The notes below the pieces were generated by a model. The model worked only from the letters and a program-made list of their open reading frames with translations. It ran no database searches and was not told the DNA's origin. Positions 38,012 to 47,595 of a stretch of DNA of 64,000 nt are shown here, in pieces. A program made the translations under genes and the position numbers. Location of the stretch: NCBI GenBank assembly GCA_964468495.1, contig CAYXTI010000010.1:1-64000 (forward strand), read 5' to 3'. Position 1 is the stretch's first letter. Each line of letters starts with the position of its first letter. The DNA is from CAYXTI01 sp964468495 (lineage in GTDB: Bacteria; Pseudomonadota; Alphaproteobacteria; Rickettsiales; Rickettsiaceae).

Positions 38012-38464
38012 CTATTTTACATTAGATTCTTTATTTTTTTTATTAATAAGTTTATTAGTATTTCCATTTTTTGCAGTATTGTTTTGATTTTTTTCTGCAT
38101 TATCATTATTATTATCTAAATTAGCTATTGAAGCTTTTAGAACTTTAACTTCTACTCCATCAGCAATTTGAAGTGTGATTGTATCATCATCTTTAATTGC
38201 AGTAATTTTTCCAAATAGTCCTGAGTTAGTTATTATTCTTTCTCCCTTCTTAATTCCAGATATAAGCGATGCATGCATACGTTTACGTTTTTCTTGTGGG
38301 CGAATTAATAAGAAGTAGAATAACACAAAGATAAATATCATTGGAATAAGTGTGGCCCAGGTTGAATCAGCCATCTTAGATTTTTGTGGAGAGGATTCTG
38401 TTTCTTGTACAGAAAAAGTTTCATTATTATTTACATTACTAGCGTAGATATTGTTTATATACAT
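38012..38464 (-). CDS. yajC: Preprotein translocase subunit YajC
   Basis: Small Sec accessory membrane protein. It has 150 residues: a 30-residue N-terminal extension, one membrane helix (about 38-56, WATLIPMIFIFVLFYFLL), then RPQEKRKR and the cytoplasmic domain with GERIITNSGLFGKI. The C-terminal tail is Asn/Lys-rich low complexity. It is upstream of secD as in most proteobacteria. An internal Met (MADSTW, residue 31) is a possible alternative start. Confidence 0.93.
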   Translation of the reverse strand: MYINNIYASNVNNNETFSVQETESSPQKSKMADSTWATLIPMIFIFVLFYFLLIRPQEKRKRMHASLISGIKKGERIITNSGLFGKITAIKDDDTITLQIADGVEVKVLKASIANLDNNNDNAEKNQNNTAKNGNTNKLINKKNKESNVK

Positions 38465-38682
38465 AATTATTATTAATACTATAAGTTATTTTTATTAATT
38501 ATTTGTAAGGATATACATTATATTGTTTATCATGTCATTATACATTTTTAGATTATTCTTGCAATTAATTTTATTGAGTAACTAATAATTTAGTTAATTT
38601 TAAGTAGTTTTTATTTAGTAGCTAAGCTTAGTATTAGGAGTATTTTATGTTAATAAAGATTAATTATGAATAAGTATAATTT

Positions 38683-40425
38683 TTAACTATAATAATTTTT
38701 TTTATATATATTATAGTAATATTGTTTTTTTTTCAGGAGTTCTTGATGAGTACCGTATTCAATAACATTATGAGATTTTATCACTACAATTTGATCGACA
38801 TTTAATAGGCAAGGGAGTCTATGTGTGATAAATATAGTTGTTTTTCTTTTTCTAAGTTTAGTAATAGTATTAATTATTATTTGTTCTGATTTAATATCAA
38901 GAGCACTAGTAGCTTCATCTAGAATTAATATTGGTGCATTTTTTAGTATAGCTCTAGCAATAGTAATTTTTTGCTGTTGACCTAAAGACAATGAAAAGGC
39001 ATTATGTCCTATTATTGTATTATAGCCCTTTGGAAGCATAGTGATAAATTCATGTGCATTAGCTACTTTAGCAGCGTTAATAATGTTAACCATTGAAGCA
39101 TTTGGATCGCCATATGCAATATTTTGAATAATTGTTTTATTAAATAACAATATTTCTTGAGTGATTAAAGAAATTTGATTGCGTAAATGACTTAGCTCAA
39201 TGTCTTTTATATTGTAGTTATCTATTAAAATTTTTCCTACTGAAGGATTATAGAATCTAACTAATAAGTTTATTATTGAGCTTTTACCACCCCCTGATGG
39301 GCCAATAAAAGCATAAGATTTTTCTTTATGAATAGTAAATGAAAAATTTTTTAGGGCTACTTTTTTTTTAAAGTAGAGTGATATATTTTGGTAGGTAATT
39401 TGAGGTGAGATAAAAGTGGGAGTATAATATTTAGTATTATTTTTAATAACTGGTTTTTGGTCTAATAGATAAAATATTCTTTCTGCAGCTGCTATTCCAT
39501 CTTGAATTTTAACATATAGTGATAGTAAAGATTTAAAAGGTCTATAAGCTGAAATGAATGCCATAATAAAAGCGAATAAAGCTCCAGGAGAAGTTTTTTC
39601 TGTTATAATTATATTTCCTCCATACCATAATATAGATGATATAGCGATGCCACTTAGTATTTCCATAATAGGATTAGGAATGGAGTCTAATTTTGTGGTT
39701 TTTTTTAAAGATTCCAGTATATGAAAATTAATTTTTTGGGATTCTTTAATTTTGATTTGTTCATTGTTAAAGGATTTGATAGTTTTTATAGACTTAAAGG
39801 TTTCATCTAAATTTTCAGTATAAGTAGCAATAATTTCTTGTGTATTTTTAACTATTAAGTGTTTTTTTTGACTAATTTTTTGTATAGGATATAAGGTAAA
39901 AGGGAAGACAAGTAATACACCCAAGGAGAGTTTTGGTTCTAATTGGAACATTAATATAATTAAAAAAATTATTGATAATAAGTATTTTACTATTCCTAAT
40001 AAAAAAATAGATAAAGATTCTCTCATTAATATCATATCATTAGTAAATCGTGAAATTAATTTTCCAGAAGAATGCTCTTCTATAAAAGATAAGTCTGAGT
40101 ATAGTATGTGCTTATACATTTTTTTATGTAAATCAGTAAATATTTTATGCCCTATATATCTTATAATAAAACTATGAAAATATTCTGATATTCCTTTAAT
40201 TAAATGTACTACCAATATGCTAATTGCGATAGTTATTAGTAGATATTTTTTTTGAAGTGAAAATAATTGATCTATTATAATTTGCAATAATTTTATAATT
40301 ATTGGTGAACATATAGCTCCAGTAATCATAAATAATATTGCTATTGATATTTGAGTTTTGTATTGGTGTATATATTCTTTAAGTAACCTATAAATAATTT
40401 TTGTATGTTTTTTTGATATATACAT
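38683..40425 (-). CDS. ABC exporter (MsbA-like, membrane plus ATPase)
   Basis: 580-residue half-transporter: six N-terminal membrane helices followed by an ATPase domain. Walker A is GPSGGGKSS, the signature is LSLGQQQK (LSGGQ variant with Leu for the first Gly) and Walker B is ILILDEATSALD. The size and order fit MsbA and related lipid or peptide exporters. The substrate cannot be inferred from context. It is isolated by 218- and 366-base spacers. Confidence 0.88.
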   Translation of the reverse strand: MYISKKHTKIIYRLLKEYIHQYKTQISIAILFMITGAICSPIIIKLLQIIIDQLFSLQKKYLLITIAISILVVHLIKGISEYFHSFIIRYIGHKIFTDLHKKMYKHILYSDLSFIEEHSSGKLISRFTNDMILMRESLSIFLLGIVKYLLSIIFLIILMFQLEPKLSLGVLLVFPFTLYPIQKISQKKHLIVKNTQEIIATYTENLDETFKSIKTIKSFNNEQIKIKESQKINFHILESLKKTTKLDSIPNPIMEILSGIAISSILWYGGNIIITEKTSPGALFAFIMAFISAYRPFKSLLSLYVKIQDGIAAAERIFYLLDQKPVIKNNTKYYTPTFISPQITYQNISLYFKKKVALKNFSFTIHKEKSYAFIGPSGGGKSSIINLLVRFYNPSVGKILIDNYNIKDIELSHLRNQISLITQEILLFNKTIIQNIAYGDPNASMVNIINAAKVANAHEFITMLPKGYNTIIGHNAFSLSLGQQQKITIARAILKNAPILILDEATSALDIKSEQIIINTITKLRKRKTTIFITHRLPCLLNVDQIVVIKSHNVIEYGTHQELLKKKQYYYNIYKKNYYS

Positions 40426-40791
40426 TTTTATACAATAAATTTACTATCAGATAATGAAATTATATAATCTAAATAAAGGATAAATAAGATGTTAATTATT
40501 TACTCATACTATACTATATTATAGTAGCATAGCATTTTAATATATTATAAATAATAATATTAGTAGTGAATAGAGATAATTTTATATATTAAATATTTGT
40601 TATTCTTATTAAATGAGCTGTTTATAGAAATTAAGATTTTGTTTTTAGGTAATAATGGCTTTGTTATATTAATTTATTTTTAAATCAATTAAAGTTAACT
40701 TGGTTATTAAATGAGTTAGATTTATAGTGTATGATAGTAGTATATGTCATATTTTTATTAAATTACCAATTATCGGTTAATTGATTTTATT
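40426..40791. other. Intergenic region, response regulator / ABC exporter
   Basis: 366 AT-rich bases between two minus-strand genes. It must hold the ABC exporter promoter. I see no open frame, RNA gene or strong hairpin. Confidence 0.5.
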
Positions 40792-41484
40792 TTAAACCAA
40801 GCAATATCCTTCAGATCTTATTGTTTTTATAAGCGATTTATTTTTAGAGTCTGCTTTAATTAAATTTCTAATTCTATTAATATGTACGTCTATAGTTCTA
40901 TCGGAGATATTACATTTAATTCCCCAGATGGAATGTACTATTTCTTTTCTAGAGAGAATATTATTAGATGATGTAAGTAATAATTGTAGAATCTTAAATT
41001 CTATAGGGCTTAAATATATTCTTTGTTCTGATTGAAAGACTTCAAAGGTTGCCAGATTCATACTAATATTTTTATACTTAATAATTTTATTTTGGAATGT
41101 TGGCTTTGTTTTTCGTAGCAGTGATTTAATAGTTGATATTAAATCACTAGATAAAAATGGTCTAGCTAAAATTTCCATATAGTTTTTAGAAAAAAAATAA
41201 TATTTATCTATTGCTTCATCTTTATCTACTAAAAATATAACTGGTAAACTATTTAACTCTTGTTTTTTTCTAAGTTGTACTAATGCTTCTGTAGCAGAAC
41301 TATTTTGAATGGTAGAACTAATAATTGCAATATGAGGGGTAGATAATTTTATAAGATTTAAAGCTTGATTTAAGCTTTTTGATCTAATAACATCAAACCA
41401 AGCTTTTTCAATTGTATTACAAATATTGTTATTAAATGATTCGTTATATTCTATTAATAAAATTTTTGGAGGTAATTTTAACAC
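40792..41484 (-). CDS. OmpR/PhoB-type response regulator with degenerate receiver
   Basis: 230 residues: an N-terminal receiver-like domain (about 7-120) and a C-terminal winged helix (about 130-228) with SPIEFKILQLLL, LSRKEIVHSIWG and RTIDVHINRIRNLI, clearly PhoB-like. Aligned to PhoB, the second acidic-pocket Asp is Y13, the phospho-acceptor Asp is S56, the conserved Thr is V86 and the conserved Lys is R108. The DNA-binding half is intact. It should therefore bind DNA without phosphorylation by a histidine kinase. No kinase gene is adjacent. Confidence 0.85.
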   Translation of the reverse strand: MLKLPPKILLIEYNESFNNNICNTIEKAWFDVIRSKSLNQALNLIKLSTPHIAIISSTIQNSSATEALVQLRKKQELNSLPVIFLVDKDEAIDKYYFFSKNYMEILARPFLSSDLISTIKSLLRKTKPTFQNKIIKYKNISMNLATFEVFQSEQRIYLSPIEFKILQLLLTSSNNILSRKEIVHSIWGIKCNISDRTIDVHINRIRNLIKADSKNKSLIKTIRSEGYCLV

Positions 41485-41667
41485 TGCTTAAGTAAATTAT
41501 ATTTATTGTTTTTGTTAATATGTTGTTTTATATTATAGATGCACTTAATTATAGTATTTTTTTATAAATGCACAAATAAATATAATATTTTATTTAAGTT
41601 TATTAAACTATACAATATTATTTTATCGTTATTTTACTTAAGCTATTTAAATAATAATTTATAAGGC

Positions 41668-41695
41668 TTGCGTAAATTTATCATGTTGATATAAT
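41668..41695 (+). promoter_or_regulatory. Candidate promoter for rpsF-rpsR-rplI
   Basis: TTGCGT (41668-41673), a 16-base spacer and TATAAT (41690-41695), with TG one base before the -10 (extended -10). It is 46 bases before the rpsF start, so position and strength fit a ribosomal operon. Confidence 0.5.
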
Positions 41696-41740
41696 GGCAA
41701 AGTTAGTTATTTTTGTTTTATTTTTTAATAATTGGTGTTT

Positions 41741-42118
41741 ATGACATGCTATGAATTTGTTTTTATTCTTAGCCAAAGTACATTAAGTGTTGATACTAAA
41801 AAAATACTGGATGATTTTATTCAATGTATTAGCGATAATGGAGGAGAAGTTATAAAAAAAGAAGATTGGGGATTGCGTACTCTTGCATATATGATTTCTG
41901 GATGTAAGAAAGGTTATTATTTTTTTATTGGGTTTAAATCTAATAGTAGTGTATTGGCAGTTATTAATAAGAAATGCAAGTTTAAAGATAGTATTATTAG
42001 GCACTCTATAGTTAAAGTAGAACAGATTAGTGATACACCTTCTCCTATATTAGATTTAAATAATTCATTAAATGATAATAGCGTGGATAATTCAACTATA
42101 GAAAAACCTAATAGTTGA
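41741..42118 (+). CDS. rpsF: 30S ribosomal protein S6
   Basis: Small-subunit platform protein that binds S18. The chosen ATG at 41741 gives 125 residues beginning MTCYEFVFILSQ, which aligns with the usual xxYExVFI start; a TTG three codons upstream is less likely. WGLRTLAYMI is the conserved central strand. The C-terminal tail is Asn/Asp-rich. It is followed by rpsR and rplI, the conserved operon order. Confidence 0.95.
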   Translation: MTCYEFVFILSQSTLSVDTKKILDDFIQCISDNGGEVIKKEDWGLRTLAYMISGCKKGYYFFIGFKSNSSVLAVINKKCKFKDSIIRHSIVKVEQISDTPSPILDLNNSLNDNSVDNSTIEKPNS

Positions 42119-42184
42119 AGATGACTAAATCTAGATCAATTTATTGAAAATATTATATACAATAATATAAACTATTAAATACAT

Positions 42185-42478
42185 ATGTATTACGATAATA
42201 ATAATTTATCTGAGTCACCTAAGAATCTTATAGAAACAAATAGGTCTAAAGTTTTTTTTAAAAAAAGAGTAGGATGCCCTGTTTGTGCAATAAAATCAGG
42301 TGATAAGCAATTGGATTATAAAAATCCTGATTTCATTGTACGATTTGTTTCAGAAGGAGGCAGAATATTAGCTAGTAGAATTACTAATGTTTGTGCCAGG
42401 CATCAGCGTCATATAAAAAAAGCTGTTAAGCATAGTAGGGTTCTTGCTTTATTACCTTTTATATATAAACTGAAATAG
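42185..42478 (+). CDS. rpsR: 30S ribosomal protein S18
   Basis: Small-subunit platform protein pairing with S6. It has 97 residues, with a CPVCAIK segment (possible zinc-type Cys pair near the N-terminus), DYKNPDFIVRFVSEGG and RITNVCARHQR. The N-terminal 20 residues are an acidic/polar extension. It is located 66 bases after rpsF. Confidence 0.96.
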   Translation: MYYDNNNLSESPKNLIETNRSKVFFKKRVGCPVCAIKSGDKQLDYKNPDFIVRFVSEGGRILASRITNVCARHQRHIKKAVKHSRVLALLPFIYKLK

Positions 42479-42550
42479 TTGTGTTTTGTTTTTGAGATAA
42501 TAAGTCGATTTTAAGCTTTTTATTAAATTTATTAATCTAAGGATCTAGGT

Positions 42551-43123
42551 ATGCAAGTAATTTTAGTTAAACAAATTAGAAGATTAGGACTAATAGGAGA
42601 TAGAATTAATGTTAAGGATGGTTATGGTCGTAATTATTTAATTCCTAATGGTTTTGCAATTAGGGCAACTAAAGATAATATATTGTTATTTTCTAATATT
42701 AAGCAAGAATTAGAAAATAATAATATTAAAAATAAAAAGGAAAGCGAACAAGCATTATTAGAAATTAAAGGAAAAGATATAATTTTTATTGAGCAATCAA
42801 CTATTGATGGTAAGCTATTTGGATCAGTTACCGCAAGACTTATTGCCCAGAGGCTTAATAAGCTTACAAGTTACTCAGTAACTTATTTAAATATTTTATT
42901 AGATACTCCCATTAAGTTTAATGGTGTATATAACATAAAAGTAGTATTACATCCTGATGTAATAACAGAGCTACTAGTAGTAGTTGCTAAGTCAGAGTCT
43001 GATGCTAATAATAAGCTAATAAAATATAAAGAGGATATTAATTCTAATAAGCTTAAAAAAAGACAGAATAAGGTTACAGACACTATTACAAGTTCTAGTA
43101 ACTTAGTAGAAAACCAAAATTAA
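42551..43123 (+). CDS. rplI: 50S ribosomal protein L9
   Basis: Large-subunit protein with an N-terminal rRNA-binding domain and a C-terminal domain. It has 190 residues, longer than the usual about 150 because of a Lys/Asn/Ser-rich C-terminal tail (from about residue 150). KDGYGRNYLIPNGFA is the family signature. It ends the rpsF operon, 58 bases from the convergent SCO1 gene. Confidence 0.95.
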   Translation: MQVILVKQIRRLGLIGDRINVKDGYGRNYLIPNGFAIRATKDNILLFSNIKQELENNNIKNKKESEQALLEIKGKDIIFIEQSTIDGKLFGSVTARLIAQRLNKLTSYSVTYLNILLDTPIKFNGVYNIKVVLHPDVITELLVVVAKSESDANNKLIKYKEDINSNKLKKRQNKVTDTITSSSNLVENQN

Positions 43124-43181
43124 TAGAACAAAAAAACAATACTCTTTAACTTCCTACCTATATTATATAATATATATTATT

Positions 43182-43817
43182 CTAATCATTTTTATGAATT
43201 CTAATATATTCTATTATCTCATCTGCTGATGAAGATGAATAAAAATATTTTATACATTTGCCTTGTTTATTTAATAAGTATACAAAAGATGTATGATCAA
43301 TCATATAATCATTAACTTCATTTGGTGAGGAGACCTTATTATAGTATACTTTATATAAATCTGCTACATGCTTAATTTCATCTTCAGTTCCAGTTAACCC
43401 TATAAATTTAGGGCTAAAATACATTAGATAATTTTTTAAAATATTAATGTTATCTCGATTAGGATCTACACTAATAAAAATAGGAAGAACTTTAATTTGA
43501 TATTTTTCTAAGGCTGATAATACTCTAGATAATTTTTCTAAGGAAGCAGGACATATATCAGGACAGAATGTAAAACCAAAATATATTAAAGATAGTTGTC
43601 CCTTTAAATTTTCACTAGTAAAATTATCGCCATTGTGATCTTTTAGTGTAAAATTACCACCTATCTGATCATTGACAGCTATTGTTGTTCCTTGGCCAGC
43701 TAATTTTTTAGAAGGTAACTCATATACTAGCAATATGTAAGCTGCTAATAAAGCTATTATTACACTAAATGTAATAATTATTATTGTTAGTAAGCTAATT
43801 TTCTTTGTTTCAGTCAT
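43182..43817 (-). CDS. SCO1/SenC copper chaperone
   Basis: Delivers copper to the CuA site of cytochrome oxidase. It has 211 residues: one N-terminal membrane anchor (about 8-31), then a thioredoxin-like domain with the copper-binding CPDIC (C85, C89) and the distal His (H175, in YMIDHTSF). All three ligands are present. It follows hemB closely (6 bases), suggesting co-transcription of two haem/oxidase functions. Confidence 0.94.
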   Translation of the reverse strand: MTETKKISLLTIIIITFSVIIALLAAYILLVYELPSKKLAGQGTTIAVNDQIGGNFTLKDHNGDNFTSENLKGQLSLIYFGFTFCPDICPASLEKLSRVLSALEKYQIKVLPIFISVDPNRDNINILKNYLMYFSPKFIGLTGTEDEIKHVADLYKVYYNKVSSPNEVNDYMIDHTSFVYLLNKQGKCIKYFYSSSSADEIIEYIRIHKND

Positions 43818-43823
43818 AATATT

Positions 43824-44810
43824 TTATAGTTTTTTAATATGATTAATAATATCATTTGCAGCATAAGAGAAGATAGCTGAAGCTCCTGCTCTTTTTATAC
43901 TAATTAAAGATTCTATCATTACTTGAGGCCATTCTATTGCTTTGGACATCGCAGCAAATTTTATCATAGCATATTCCCCACTAACTTGATATGCAAAAAT
44001 AGGAATATTAAAATTGCTACTTGCTTTATCAATTACGTCAAGAGAAAAAATAGCAGGCTTAATCATGATAATATCAGCTCCTTCTGATATATCTTGTTCT
44101 ATTTCTCTTAAAGCTTCTTTTTTATTCCTTATATCCATTTGATAAGTTGCCTTAGATATTTTTTTATTGCTATTACTTTTTATAGCTTCTCTAAAAGGTT
44201 GATATAAACTAGAATTATATTTTACAGAATAAGATAGTATATTAAGATTATAGTAACCATGCTTATCCAAGTTATTACGTATAGCTATAATTCTTCCATC
44301 CATCATATCAGATGGGGCAATAATATCTGCTCCGGCTTGTGCATAGACTAGTGCTTGTTTTTCTAGTGCTTTTATTGTTAGATCATTATCTACTAGATTA
44401 TTAACAATAACGCCATCATGACCATGAATGGTATATGGGTCTAAAGCAACATCACAAATAATGCCTATGTTTGAAGTATGTTTTTTAAGTGCTCTAATAG
44501 CACGACAAATAAGATTATTATCATTATATCCTTCTATACCATTATTTGTTTTTAATTCTTGATTTATACAACAAGGAAAAAGAGCAATTGCTTTTATTCC
44601 TTGATCTTGAGCTTCTTGAGCTGTAGTAATTATAGAATCTATTGACTGTCTAAATACTCCAGGTATAGTTGATATTTCTTGTTTTTTATTTTCTCCTTCT
44701 ATAACAAAAATAGGTAATATAAGATCTTGAGCGCTAATATAATTTTCTGCAATTAAATCACGTACCCAGTCCGTTTGTCTATTACGTCTTAATCTAACCA
44801 GTGGAAACAT
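43824..44810 (-). CDS. hemB: Delta-aminolevulinic acid dehydratase (porphobilinogen synthase)
   Basis: Condenses two ALA molecules to porphobilinogen in haem synthesis. It has 328 residues, with RRNRQTDWVRDL at the start. The metal-site segment reads CDVALDPYTIHGHDG, with Asp residues where zinc enzymes have Cys, indicating the magnesium-type enzyme known in many alphaproteobacteria. APSDMMDGRI and the active-site Lys region IMIKPA are present. The first gene of a probable hemB-SCO1 unit. Confidence 0.97.
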   Translation of the reverse strand: MFPLVRLRRNRQTDWVRDLIAENYISAQDLILPIFVIEGENKKQEISTIPGVFRQSIDSIITTAQEAQDQGIKAIALFPCCINQELKTNNGIEGYNDNNLICRAIRALKKHTSNIGIICDVALDPYTIHGHDGVIVNNLVDNDLTIKALEKQALVYAQAGADIIAPSDMMDGRIIAIRNNLDKHGYYNLNILSYSVKYNSSLYQPFREAIKSNSNKKISKATYQMDIRNKKEALREIEQDISEGADIIMIKPAIFSLDVIDKASSNFNIPIFAYQVSGEYAMIKFAAMSKAIEWPQVMIESLISIKRAGASAIFSYAANDIINHIKKL

Positions 44811-44906
44811 AAATAAATGAATGTTTTTATAATATTTATGTAATTAATAACAAGATCATTACAAATTATAATGCTATATATACTTCTTAAAATATCGTTC
44901 TGCAGG

Positions 44907-45641
44907 CTAGTTATACATGAAATTATAACTATGTGCAATTAGTTTTTTAAATAAATTACTATCTATGTTTGAGTTTTTATATTCACAATGCCATTGTACT
45001 CCAAATAAAAAATTATACTCATTTGATTCTATTGCTTCTATAATTCCATCATTTGCGTATGCAGAGATATTTAATCCTTTGCCTAGAGTATCAATTGCTT
45101 GATGATGGCTTGAATTTACTTTTATTGATAAGTTAGTTGTCAGGTTAGCTAACATACTATTATCTTTAATAAAGATATAGTGACTTGGGATATTCCTAGG
45201 ATTAGGTTGTAAATGATTGATAGAGCTGTTTATTTGAGCAGGAATATGTTGTATAAGTGTACCTCCTAGTACTGTATTTATTACTTGCATTCCGTTACAT
45301 ATTCCTAGAATAGGTATATTATGTATTAATGCTTGTTTAACTAGATTTATTTCAAACTTTGTTTTAACTATATTAGTTACCACGTGTTTTGATAAAATTT
45401 TCTGTCCATAAAATTTAGGATGGATATCAAAATCTGATCCAGGAATAATTAATCCATGTACTAACTTTAGTATTTCATTAGGATTGACATGACAAGGTAT
45501 ATGAATAGGGATTCCTTGAGCTTTAATTATTGCTTTACTGTAACATTGACGAATAGCATACCATGGAAAGCTAGAGTAAGTATATTTTTTTGAATTTTTT
45601 AAAGTATCTAATACAATTCCTATTATAGGTTTATTAATCAT
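44907..45641 (-). CDS. Class-I amidotransferase, gamma-glutamyl hydrolase (C26/PuuD-like)
   Basis: 244 residues with the whole catalytic set: Cys115 in LGICNGMQVIN, and the His-x-Glu in GVQWHCEY (H218, E220). GLIIPGSDFDI and GGTLIQHI are typical of gamma-glutamyl-GABA hydrolase (PuuD) relatives. The substrate is probably a gamma-glutamyl compound. No polyamine genes adjoin it, although a truncated glutamylpolyamine-synthetase-like gene lies at 26.7 kb. Confidence 0.88.
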   Translation of the reverse strand: MINKPIIGIVLDTLKNSKKYTYSSFPWYAIRQCYSKAIIKAQGIPIHIPCHVNPNEILKLVHGLIIPGSDFDIHPKFYGQKILSKHVVTNIVKTKFEINLVKQALIHNIPILGICNGMQVINTVLGGTLIQHIPAQINSSINHLQPNPRNIPSHYIFIKDNSMLANLTTNLSIKVNSSHHQAIDTLGKGLNISAYANDGIIEAIESNEYNFLFGVQWHCEYKNSNIDSNLFKKLIAHSYNFMYN

Positions 45642-45938
45642 ATTGATTATACTATTTTAATATTCATTTTTATAATGTACTTTAATTATATAGTACTTAA
45701 TTTTTATTAGGATATGTAGATTAAAAATTTAAAAAGTATATATTTATTCGATATAATTATTTATTAGTGTTACATTATACATATTTTTATTTAATTGTAA
45801 TTATTTTATTAATTATTATTAATAAAAATAGTAAATTATTTTATTACTTAACTTTTTAACAGAATTTACTAAAATGAGTTTAATAAAATATTTTTATCAA
45901 TAGCTAAGAAATCATATATCTTAGGCTATTATTATAGA

Positions 45939-47444
45939 TTATTTATGAATAGAATTAGCTTTAGCTGGGATAATATTATTTAACTTTTGTAAATTAGTAA
46001 TGGTAGATGATTCTTCAGAATAATATAATGATATATTTCCTACTGCTCCATTGCGATGCTTAGCAATAATAACTTCTATTAAATTGTTGCATTGATTTAG
46101 TTGTTCTTGCCATTCAATATATTTAGGATCTTGTATACCAGGTTCTTTTCTTAGTAAATAGTATTTTTCATGGAATAAAAACATGACAACATCAGCATCT
46201 TGTTCAATTGCTCCTGATTCTCTTAAATCTGATAGCATAGGCCTTTTATTCTCCCTATGTTCTACTGCTCTTGATAATTGAGAAAGAGCTACTACAGGAA
46301 TATCTAGTTCTTTTGCTAAAGCTTTTAATCCACCTGTAATTTCAGATATCTCAAGGACTCTATTATCGTTTTTATTTGTACTATGTATTAACTGTAAGTA
46401 ATCAATAAAAATAATTCCTACGTTGTGCTCACGTTTTAACTGCCTAGCTCTAGCTCTTATTGAAGCAATTGATAGTGCAGGAGTATCATCAATATATAGT
46501 TGTAAATCCGATAGATCATTTGCTGCATTTTTAAGATCATTGTAGCTTTCTTCTTTTATATCACCATTTCTTAAGTTTACAGAATTAATTTTAGTTACCA
46601 TTGATAATAATCTAGAGGCTAACTGTTCAGCAGACATTTCAAGAGAAAAGAAACCTACTGCAATTGATTCTTGATTATTGGATTTATTTAGTTCATTACA
46701 TGCTGTATAAGCAAAATTTATTGCAAATGTTGTTTTACCCATTGATGGTCTAGCTGCCAGTATTATTAAATCTGAATTATGAAATCCTGATAGTTTTCTA
46801 TCAAGATCAACTAATCCAGTAGAAATTCCTGTAATACGTGTATTATTTGTTATTGCTTTGTTAATACGTTCTATAGATTTATTAATTGAATAATAAATTG
46901 GTTGAAATTTTTTTTCATTTAAATGATTAGTAGCTAGCATATATAATTTATTTTCAGCAGTTTTTATTTGCTCTAGTGCACTAGATTCTAAATTTTTATC
47001 ATAAGCATCATTTACAATATTCTCTCCAATAGTAATTAAGTTTCTTTTTATAGCTAACTCATATATTATTTTTGCATAATCATAAGGGCTAATAATGGTC
47101 ATTGATAAGGTAGTTAATTTTACTAAATATTCTACCCCTCCAGAAGCTTGAAATTGTTGCTCTTTGTTTAGCATCGAATCTAGTGTAATAGGCGTAGCAA
47201 TCAATCCTTTTTTTATTATTATTTCTATTGCTTGATATATTTTCTTATGTAAAGGGTGAAAAAAATGGTTATAATCTAAAAAATTATTAATTTTATAAAT
47301 TAATTCGCAGTTAAGTAATAATACTCCTAATAAGATTTGTTCTGCTTGTATATTTGAAGGTAATTGTCTTACTAATTCAGATGATTTACTATAATCATTT
47401 ATATTAGTTAATGTATTATATGATAAGTCATTTTGATTATTCAT
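45939..47444 (-). CDS. dnaB: Replicative DNA helicase DnaB
   Basis: Hexameric helicase that unwinds DNA ahead of the replisome. It has 501 residues: N-terminal DnaG-interacting domain (LPSNIQAEQILLGVLL), linker, then RecA-like ATPase with Walker A ARPSMGKTTFA, GIIFIDYLQLI (Walker B) and ESGAIEQDADVVMFL. No intein or frameshift is visible. It is flanked by a 297-base spacer on the downstream side. Confidence 0.98.
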   Translation of the reverse strand: MNNQNDLSYNTLTNINDYSKSSELVRQLPSNIQAEQILLGVLLLNCELIYKINNFLDYNHFFHPLHKKIYQAIEIIIKKGLIATPITLDSMLNKEQQFQASGGVEYLVKLTTLSMTIISPYDYAKIIYELAIKRNLITIGENIVNDAYDKNLESSALEQIKTAENKLYMLATNHLNEKKFQPIYYSINKSIERINKAITNNTRITGISTGLVDLDRKLSGFHNSDLIILAARPSMGKTTFAINFAYTACNELNKSNNQESIAVGFFSLEMSAEQLASRLLSMVTKINSVNLRNGDIKEESYNDLKNAANDLSDLQLYIDDTPALSIASIRARARQLKREHNVGIIFIDYLQLIHSTNKNDNRVLEISEITGGLKALAKELDIPVVALSQLSRAVEHRENKRPMLSDLRESGAIEQDADVVMFLFHEKYYLLRKEPGIQDPKYIEWQEQLNQCNNLIEVIIAKHRNGAVGNISLYYSEESSTITNLQKLNNIIPAKANSIHK

Positions 47445-47595
47445 TGTTATATTACAGTTAAATTTCTAACAATTTAGAGCATTGTTCATAACATAGTTAT
47501 TTTTATAGCAAAAGTAATTTCATATATTAATATTTTTTTAAAAATCTTTATAGATACATGTTAGTTAACGTGCCTAATACTTAACTAGTCTAGGC

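Noticed and set aside
44907..45641. Assigning the amidotransferase as guaA or carA
   Set aside because: It is a stand-alone domain with the gamma-glutamyl-hydrolase pattern (GICNGMQ, GGTLIQ) and no partner synthetase domain.
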